In this document: positions 57,899 through 64,000 of the stretch, piece after piece
How the letters are laid out: each line of letters opens with the position of its first letter
Position numbering within the stretch: the first letter of the stretch is position 1
Source of the DNA: Flabesymbios commensalis
Taxonomy: Eukaryota > Annelida > Polychaeta > Terebellida > Flabelligeridae
Reading direction: 5' to 3'
Assembly (NCBI GenBank): GCA_964017125.1
Contig: OZ024902.1
Coordinates: 105,816,560 to 105,880,559 of the forward strand
Length of the DNA: 64,000 bases
Notes under the pieces: generated by a model
Seen by the model: the letters and a program-made list of their open reading frames with translations, nothing else
Databases searched by the model: none
What the model was told of the DNA's origin: nothing
Translations under genes and position numbers: made by a program

Positions 57899-58470
57899 TT
57901 TTAAAGTTCGTCAATGAGGGCTATACATTGCAATTTATTATCAATGAGCAGTCCAGCGTTACCGAAAAGACGCCTAAAGATGACAAGAATATACGAGATC
58001 GCTATATTTCTTTTTCTGGCCTATTTAATCCATGATAATCAGACTATATACGAAATATAAAATAAAAATATTAAGGATAAGTAGCCAAATTCGGCAATTT
58101 AAAGTAAGTCAATGAGCGCTATACATTGCAATGTATTATCAATACAAGTTCAGCCTCCCTGAAAAGACACCTAGAGATGGCAGGATTGTACGAGATCGCA
58201 TTATTTCTTATTGTGGCGTATTTTATACGTATGATCATCATACTATGTATACGAAATATAAAATTAAAATATTATAGATATAAAGTCAAATTCGGCAGTT
58301 TAAAGTGTGTCAATGAGCGCTATACATTGCAATGTATTATCAAGTTCAACCTCACCGAACAGACACCTAAAGACGGCTGGATTATGCAGAGTGGCATTAT
58401 TTTTTATTGTGGGATATTTAATACCAGGTACACGATAATCAGACTACATACGAAATATGAAGTTAAGAAA
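57899..58470. repeat. Three tandem units of about 200 bp
   Basis: TCAATGAGGGCTATACATTG (57910), TCAATGAGCGCTATACATTG (58109) and TCAATGAGCGCTATACATTG (58310) start units. Each unit continues through CACCTAAAGAT/CACCTAGAGAT, a CGAGATCGC-like part, ATACGAAATATAAA and TTTAAAGT. A 147-codon plus-strand frame (58126-58569) crosses two units but the first unit does not keep it open. Confidence 0.88.
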
Positions 58471-59189
58471 GATTTATGTTATCTCATCTCTGAGTACTAT
58501 TTTTTACCAATTTTAACTGTGAAAGTGTATACTTCTGTAGACCTTGTATCCTTTTGTAGTATACTCTAGGGCATATGAAACCAGTGGTCCTAAATTTCAA
58601 TCGTACTCACTAGGCCCATTTTTGAAATGTTGCCTCTAACTGTTTAGCTCATCCTAATTTAGCCCAAATTGCGCGGTAGGAACTACAAAATAATATATAT
58701 ATGGAACACTTTGGAATATTTGATAATGTTGGTGTCTATTTTTATGTATTTATGGAGATACTAGGCATAGATAAAACAAGATTTGGGTAGGTGTAAAACA
58801 TTGCCAAAGTTGATATTTGATCATCTTATATACCCTGCCCTGAAACACATTATTTCTCTACGGTTTCTGCCCCTATTAGTATTACACCTAGGCCTGTGTG
58901 ATGGCCATTAGGCTGACATCGAAACAAAAATCTCGGGATTATCTGTAAAGACCGAAGGCGGTCCCCAATAATGGCTTCTGAGGTTGGTGCCAATGACTAT
59001 ACCTAGGTCCAAAGGCAATGAATTTCATTAAGAAATACCACTTTTTTGGAAAGCTTCAGCTTGAACAATCTGTTTAGGGGGTATTGTTTTCAATTAGAAA
59101 TCAATAACAATTTCAAATGTTTTATAGGAAAATATAATTTTTTAAATTTATATGAACATATTCAAAAGTGCTAACTTATATTTTCTACT
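58471..59189. other. No gene recognised
   Basis: AT-rich DNA without open frames, repeats or conserved motifs that I can name. Confidence 0.5.
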
Positions 59190-59275
59190 TTAACTGAATC
59201 TCCAACGCCCTTTAAAGCATACCTGTTGCTCTTTAATGACTCTATATTGCCCTTTAGCACTTCTCAGTCGCCGTA
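59190..59275. repeat. Minisatellite, left part (TCGCCCTTTAACACT type)
   Basis: Units of about 23-25 bp: CTCCAACGCCCTTTAAAGCA, TGTTGCTCTTTAATGACT, ATTGCCCTTTAGCACTTCTC, AGTCGCC. It continues at 60480-60730 on the other side of element G. Confidence 0.75.
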
Positions 59276-60462
59276 CAGTAGATCCTGTCACCAACGACCT
59301 TGCTTCTGCCAGACAAAAAAAGTCATTGGTGACAGAAAGTCGCTGGTCACAGGAATGAGTTTTTGCTGTAAAATTTGCGGGTGCGGTTATTCATTACTGA
59401 TAATTAATACACATGTGTGTTTACACTACCAGGAACATTATGCCCACACTAGGACGTATGTACCCCCCCCCCCCCCGTCCCAGCAGACACAATACGTAGA
59501 ATCAATGTTGATTTAACATTGGTCCACCGTCTACGAATGCTGTACCAACGTTAATCCACCATTGAATCAACGTCTTATGTCCCGACGCGATGGATTTTCT
59601 AATGTTGGCCAACCCTGCATCAACGTCTCGTGCCAGTTGTATAGTCACCCAGTAAACATGAGCCATTGACCCAATGTTGTTTTAATGCGGGACGACTTCG
59701 AAGACTGTGGGCCAACGTTAAAACAAGATTGGGTCAACTCCTTTTGTTTGCTTGTCAGTGACGGCGCGTCTCATGTCTGGAGACGGATGTACTGTTGACT
59801 GACAGGCTGTGTATAGCGTAATTATGACGGCGCGGCTCTATCTAACAGCCAACACATAACTGAATGGCACTTGACATTTAGTGTGCTATAGACAATATTA
59901 TTTCTATAATTAATTGTGGCGTATCTTCTTTTTACATTCCCTGAACAATTTAATACAATTTTATTTTGAAACATGTTCAATAAGTGCTATGCAAAATAAA
60001 CAATTTTATATACTTTTCGACTAATGGGAGCATTAAATTGATTTATAGGGCATATCTTTAGTTGAACATTGGACATGAAGGGTTGGATTATTTCCAACCG
60101 GCGCGAGGTGATATTGCTGTGCAGTAACAGCGACGGTCTGAGGTAGATAGGCCTCTCGCGACAACAGCCTGATCTTCCAGCGTCATACCTCTCTGTTAAA
60201 CCATCTATTCACACAGTCAGATCTGACATGCAGTGGTTTGCTCATGAATGTTTCCAAAAGTTGTATGACGAAAAAAGTTGAGGTCGTTGGACACAAGTAA
60301 TATAATGACCTTCTGCCAGATATTTGAGGTCGCAAGTCACGTTAGACAGAAAGTGGTTGACCACAGGTCGTTAACTATAGAAAAATGTTTCGTGCAAGAA
60401 AAAAAAGTCGTTGGGAGACAAAAGGTTGTTGATGACAGGGTCGTCGATGACAGGATCTACTG
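59276..60462. mobile_element. Element G: pogo-like non-autonomous element inserted in a minisatellite
   Basis: The left end CAGTAGATCCTGTCACCAAC, GACC matches the reverse complement of the right end, CAGTAGATCCTGTCATCGAC, GACC. TA flanks both sides (59274-59275, 60463-60464). GTCGTTGG / GTCACCAACGAC words recur inside both ends (59317-59352, 60270-60445). It interrupts a minisatellite. A CCCAGCAGACAC-type MITE is nested at 59475-59760. No transposase. Confidence 0.85.
59475..59760. mobile_element. CCCAGCAGACAC-type MITE, larger copy
   Basis: Preceded by a poly-C run (59461-59475), it starts CCCAGCAGACACAATACGTA and carries CAATGTTGATTTAACATTGG, CCAACGTTAATCCACCATTG, CAATGTTGTTTTAATGC and GGGCCAACGTTAAAACAAG words on both strands. 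Boundaries approximate. Confidence 0.6.
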
Positions 60463-60479
60463 TATAATGTCTTTCAGTC

Positions 60480-60730
60480 ATATTATTTTTTTACCGCTTC
60501 TCTGTTGCCCTTTTAACACTTTGTTTTCCCGTCACCTCCCGTCGCTCTTTACCATCTCCACGTCGTCTTTAACGCTTATATATCCGTCACCCTTTGACTG
60601 CCATATGTCACCTTTTACGAACTCTCTGCCTTCTATTCACGGCATCTGTGTCGTCCTTTAAACCTCCCGATCATCATTTACAGCCTTCTCATTGCCTTTT
60701 AAAGTAACTCCATCGCCGTTTAACACCACA
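60480..60730. repeat. Minisatellite, right part
   Basis: About ten degenerate units of roughly 23 bp on the pattern CTCCRTCGCCSTTTAACAC, for example TTGCCCTTTTAACACTTTG, CCGTCGCTCTTTACCATCTC, CACGTCGTCTTTAACGCTTA, TGTCGTCCTTTAAACCTCC and CCATCGCCGTTTAACACCAC. Confidence 0.8.
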
Positions 60731-61299
60731 AATGGGCGAGAAAATAACACTATTTTATTTTTGAAAAACAAGGAGTTATGTATTTTAGCTATATATTTGA
60801 ATCACCATTCTCATACTATTATGATATTTTTGTCAATATAATGTACATAATATAAAATTATGTAATCTGCATCATTTTTTATGACAATACATCAAAGTTC
60901 TAACTTTTTTTGATTTTGTGATGTTTGACCCTATATATTTACGTTATATTTTGTCTATATCATTTTTTGACAATATGATGTATAATTTTGATCATGACCA
61001 TAATTAAAAACTATTTTTGACAGTCAAAAACAATAATGGTCAAAATTTGGTTAGTCATAAGCTAGTAGGCCTAGTAGTTACAGCTCAATCATTGACTGTC
61101 AATGCGAATGTTGGATGAAAATTGGCAGCTGTCTCGACAGACAACCATTAGAGCAATGTGGGTTGTCCGTTTTGTGATTTAGTTGTCCCGGACAAACGGG
61201 ACGCTCTCATTTCCAGCTCTGTACTCCATATGGGCCACAAATACAAGGTTGAAAAATATGGTCCAGGCGAAGGCCCGAACTCAACCAGTCTCTTGTAGT
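60731..61299. other. No gene recognised
   Basis: AT-rich with ATATTTTTGTCAATATAATG / TTTTTGACAATATGATGTA phrases (60826-60985) hinting at a small decayed tandem repeat. Nothing coding. Confidence 0.45.
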
Positions 61300-61745
61300 A
61301 ATAATAATAATAATATAAAGCATTTGATATAGCGCCATACATCAGCCTTTTAGGCCGTTCGCAGGCGCTCTAAACAGTCAACAATAAGGCATCAGCAATA
61401 GGCTTGATAAAAAGATAAGTCTTGACAGATTGTTTGAAAGTAGAAGTGGAGGGACAGTTTTTTATAGATATTGGCAGTTTATTTCATAGCCTTGGAGCAG
61501 CACAGGGGAAGGCACTGTCTCCGTGTTTTGTGTGTGTTGTTGGCACAGTCAACCGAGACGTATTGGTAGATCTTAGTGTTCTTGGTGGACTGGAGTATAA
61601 GGAGTCAGCATTTCAGAAATGTAGGCCGGCGCTTCTTTATGAAGAGCACTGTATGTTGTCACAAGGATCTTGTACTTTATTCTGGATCTGACTGGTAGCC
61701 AGTGTAGATCACGGAGATGAGGATGTAGTAAATATGGTTTTATTG
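61300..61745 (-). pseudogene. CR1/L2-like LINE 3' end with TTA-repeat tail
   Basis: The minus strand reads LRDLHWLPVRSRIKYKILVT, TYSALHKEAPAYISEMLTPY, then (one frame change) LPIRL-type residues, then CAAPRLWNKLP-like residues with one stop and STFKQSVKTYLFIKPIADAL, ending at a stop at 61372-61370. It is followed by GGCGCTATATCAAATGC and a TTATTATTATTATTATTA tail at 61301-61317. HWLPVxxRIxYKIL, LWNxLP and a GCGCTATATxAA + microsatellite 3' end are hallmarks of L2/CR1-group LINEs. It sits 85 bp upstream of an LTV1 exon, inside that gene's first intron or upstream of it. Confidence 0.85.
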
Positions 61746-61830
61746 TTAACATTTTTTTGAGCTACATCTGTTGCATATTTTAGCATTGTCACATTTATAT
61801 GTAGGCCTATAATATAAATCATTTTTCTAG

Positions 61831-61962
61831 GGAAAGAAAAAGAAATTTATCGACAAAAAAAATGCAGTTACATTTCACTTGGTACATCGGAGTCAAAAAG
61901 ATCCACTGCAAGCTGATGAGAAGGCTCCCAAGCATGTCCTATTCCCCGTTGGTGCAGAGAAG
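61831..61962 (+). CDS. LTV1: LTV1, exon with the conserved N-terminus
   Basis: ATTTTTCTAG acceptor, then 44 codons in phase 0: GKKKKFIDKKNAVTFHLVHR, SQKDPLQADEKAPKHVLFPV, GAEK, then a GTAATG donor. Human LTV1 begins MPHRKKKPFIEKKKAVSFHL with VHRSQRDPLAADESAPQRVL following, a near residue-by-residue match. LTV1 is a cytoplasm-nucleus shuttling factor that binds pre-40S ribosomal subunits (with RPS3 and ENP1) and is released after casein-kinase phosphorylation. The start codon must lie in an upstream exon, possibly contributing just M or a few residues; I could not find it in the repeats upstream. Confidence 0.95.
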
Positions 61963-62644
61963 GTAATGTAATACTGTCAATAACAGCTTAGGTAAATGTA
62001 AAGTACCAGTACTTCATTCCATAAGCTGAGTATGCATAACTATACTGGTATGAAGTATTGATTTTCTAAAACACAACTAATTTAAACATGTTTAGTGGTC
62101 ACTGTCTGAGTATTGAGGTATAGTACAGATCTTGAGCTTCTCATTGTTGAAGGGTACCAAGGACATAATTTAAAGCTACATAGTTTTCAGCACGTTTTTG
62201 AGTTTGACAACTTGTTTCAAAAATAGTCATGGTATGCATATTTATGATACATACATGGTGTTTTAATAGAGTGTACAGTTTTTATTGCTTATTTGACAGT
62301 ACAAAAACAATGAAGAGTCTGTCCTCTCAAGGCCTTACATCTCATATGATGCAATTTCTAAATACACATATCAATACATGTAGGTCTCACATCTCATCTA
62401 ATGCAATCTCCAAATACATGTAGCAATAGCGATGCAGTGAATTGTAATTCAGTTCATTGCCATTTGGTATTCCATTTCTTAATATCTTTTCTAAACAACT
62501 TCTGCATTATGTTGATTGTCCATAGGGTAATCAGCACTAGAACTATTTAGTATCATTTCTCAATTCACAACTGTATATTCAGATTATTGAACATAAAATA
62601 ATTATTTTTGTTGCTGTATAGATGTTTTTGTTTTTTTATTATAG
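61963..62644 (+). other. LTV1 intron
   Basis: 682 bp, GTAATG to TTTATTATAG. Contains the phrase TCTCATATGATGCAATTTCT / TCTCATCTAATGCAATCTCC (62339, 62393) as a small diverged duplication of about 54 bp period. Confidence 0.85.
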
Positions 62645-62806
62645 GAAAAAAATGAGATCAGGATAGATGAACAGAAAAAGTTTGGTGTTTATTATGAAGA
62701 TGACTACAACTATATGCAGCACCTTAGGGATGTTAAGGAATTATGTGATGTGGGCCCTACAGATATATTTCGAGTTGAAAATCAAACTAAAAAAGCGCTG
62801 AATAAA
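62645..62806 (+). CDS. LTV1: LTV1, exon 2 of those visible
   Basis: TTTATTATAG acceptor, 54 codons in phase 0, GTTAGT donor. Residues: EKNEIRIDEQKKFGVYYEDD, YNYMQHLRDVKELCDVGPTD, IFRVENQTKKALNK. The human counterpart is NEERRAEQRKYGVFFDDDYDYLQHLKEPSG. The YGVxxDDDYxYxQHLR motif is the most conserved part of the family. The residues after KELCDV are variable in LTV1 proteins, as expected. Confidence 0.95.
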
Positions 62807-63018
62807 GTTAGTCATTGTCTTTGCCTCTTATTGATTTATTATATTGAGCTGCTGTCATTTGACATCCTTTGTTTTTATCCATTATAAATATGTTAAAGAT
62901 TAGCTAATAGCGGTATTTTTCATTTAAAAAAATAATTTTAATCTTACAATTAGAATCTTACAATGTCCAATGAAAATACGCTATTGTGCTGCGTACTCTA
63001 TACTATTATATTTTGAAG
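62807..63018 (+). other. LTV1 intron
   Basis: 212 bp between GTTAGT and TTTTGAAG. No recognisable repeat. Confidence 0.85.
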
Positions 63019-63106
63019 GTATCATCAGTCCAGCTACCATCCGATGTGTTCGGATCTACTGTGGAAACTGATGTAGGCTTGCTGAATATGGCGGCTCCTC
63101 AGTCTG
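63019..63106 (+). CDS. LTV1: LTV1, exon 3 of those visible
   Basis: Acceptor TATATTTTGAAG; 29 codons plus one base: VSSVQLPSDVFGSTVETDVG, LLNMAAPQS and the first base of a glycine codon; donor GTTTGT. Human LTV1 has IKLPSSVFASEFEEDVGLLN, KAAPVSG at this place. Starting at GTA keeps phase 0 with the preceding exon. The split G|GA joins the next exon as glycine, restoring QSGPKLEWDPD. Confidence 0.95.
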
Positions 63107-63676
63107 GTTTGTTTCTGTTTTATTTTAAATTTCATATTTTTATTATTCATTTTTGGCCTGCCTTTAAAAAGAAGGTTTGCTATTGCAATTGATGTTCCTT
63201 TAAAAAAAGGTTTGCTATTGCAATTGACGTTTTTCGTGGATCCTGCTCAAATTTGTTATGCATGTGGCTAATAACCAGTTCTTAGACAAGTTCAACAATT
63301 ACAGCGGTGGGCTCCACTATAATTGTCGAGTGTGCTCCTATTAAAAAAATACACCCCTTTAACATTTAGAATTAGAATAGTAGTTTCTTATTTATCTTAA
63401 ATATATATTATATGCTGTCCATATTTAACCCTAAAAGTTCTATTTATAAAATTATATTCATGCACAATTGAAGTTGTGTCTTAATAAAATGATTAAAGTT
63501 ACTAAAATTTATTTAATTTCAGGAATATATCTTGCAATTTTTCTAATTACCTTCATGATTTGGGGAATATTTACATAGCTATACAGCTTCAATGAATTAA
63601 ACATGATGATGCATCTATATTTTCTTTTTAAAAATGAGTAATTATTGTTGTGTAATAAGTATACTTTTTTTATCAG
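63107..63676 (+). other. LTV1 intron with an element F relative
   Basis: 570 bp from GTTTGT to TTTTTATCAG. It holds a 37 bp tandem pair (GGTTTGCTATTGCAATTGAT at 63172 and GGTTTGCTATTGCAATTGAC at 63209) and the element F relative described separately. Confidence 0.85.
63166..63345 (-). mobile_element. Short copy of element F in the LTV1 intron
   Basis: Read on the minus strand: AGCACACTCGACAATTATAG, GGAGCCCACCGCTGTAATT, GAACTTGTCTAAGAACTGGT, TATTAGCCACATGCATAACA, AATTTGAGCAGG, then CAATTGCAATAGC and ACCTTTTTTT. The order is that of 10908-12099 (AGCACACTCGATAATAGCCC, GAACTTGTCCAAGAACTGG, ACATGCATAACAAATTTGAA, CAATTGCAATAGCCCACC) with a single core unit. Confidence 0.85.
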
Positions 63677-63821
63677 GACCCAAGCTTGAATGGGACCCAG
63701 ATGTTGTGGCAGGACTAGATGAAGATTTTGATTTTGATAATCCTGAAAATATGTTGGAAGATGACTTCGTTACAATGGCCAATGCTGCTGGCAATGATCA
63801 ATGGTCTGTAGCAACAAATGT
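63677..63821 (+). CDS. LTV1: LTV1, exon 4 of those visible, acidic region
   Basis: TTTTTATCAG acceptor, two bases completing glycine, then PKLEWDPDVVAGLDEDFDFD, NPENMLEDDFVTMANAAGND and QWSVATN, with a GTAAGA donor after AATGT. The human match is PRLDFDPDIVAALDDDFDFD, DPDNLLEDDFILQANKA. The donor choice (splitting a codon after GT) is preferred over GTCTGT 16 bases upstream because GTAAGA fits the consensus better. Reading through would hit TAA at once. The rest of LTV1 (C-terminal half) lies beyond the window. Confidence 0.93.
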
Positions 63822-64000
63822 GTAAGATTATGTAGAAAATCATATGCAGGGATGTTTTCAACCAATTTTTTTAGCTACCACCGTCACAGAAGGTGCAACG
63901 TAAGGAGCTATGGAATCAACCTCCGTCCGATTTTTACCTCTTCTTTGACCTATAACTTTGTATAAAAATAACATAGGATAACTATTTTTAGTATGTGGGT
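63822..64000 (+). other. LTV1 intron, 5' part
   Basis: Begins GTAAGA and runs off the window. No recognised repeat. Confidence 0.7.

Noticed and set aside
58126-58569. 147-codon plus-strand frame with internal repeats
   Set aside because: It spans tandem DNA units. The first unit breaks the frame and the repeated peptide shows no known fold.
1-64000. LTR retroelements, retroviruses or Polintons
   Set aside because: Looked for protease, integrase, capsid or long direct terminal repeats with matching coding parts; none was recognised. All reverse-transcriptase pieces have LINE-type motifs.

Overview
This window is AT-rich animal DNA. It holds pieces of two conserved, intron-split host genes at its two edges, and between them about 58 kb that is almost entirely transposon wreckage. 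No bacterial, viral-capsid or LTR-element signature was recognised. The spliced exons (AG acceptors, GT donors), the TAGGCCTA-type words scattered through the non-coding DNA, and LINEs of the CR1/L2 and L1/Tx1 kinds suggest a marine invertebrate deuterostome (echinoderm or hemichordate type). That placement is an impression, not a measurement.

Left edge, minus strand: two consecutive exons of SLC17A9, the vesicular nucleotide (ATP) transporter, at 1-108 and 2146-2272. The gene runs off the left edge. Its N-terminal exon lies somewhere to the right and was not found. Right edge, plus strand: four consecutive exons of LTV1, a 40S ribosome-assembly factor, at 61831-63821, running off the right edge. 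Its first exon was not found either. The two genes point away from each other, and nothing in the sequence links their functions.

Between them, left to right: small tandem and fold-back repeats (0.7-8.7 kb); a degenerate tandem family (8.7-12.2 kb) into which a 1.2 kb element with amplified 161 bp units has inserted (10908-12099); long inverted arms (13.7-18.5 kb) enclosing an L1-like LINE tail; a 6.2 kb inverted-repeat element A (18503-24671); pogo-like elements with TA target sites (J 21236-22516, I 27981-29291, H 46498-49413, G 59276-60462); a 1.25 kb element B (31911-33157); a 571-575 bp triplication (36039-37755) at the left end of a possible 8 kb element C (36300-44327), which contains a nearly whole LINE (39105-42790, minus strand); and a 7.25 kb element D (45369-52619) flanked by a perfect 9 bp direct repeat. 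LINE tails also lie at 22.7, 23.4, 29.7-30.4, 38.2-39.1 and 61.3-61.7 kb.

The most notable pattern is that elements A, B, C and D share one architecture. Each has a short word of about 10-15 bp repeated many times just inside both ends in mirrored orientation, with different word sequences per element and no recognisable transposase inside. Element D has the best-defined boundaries. A second notable feature is the LINE's single long frame, which starts with a hydrophobic signal-like segment and a 2A-like NPGP motif, followed by a PHD finger, endonuclease and reverse transcriptase.
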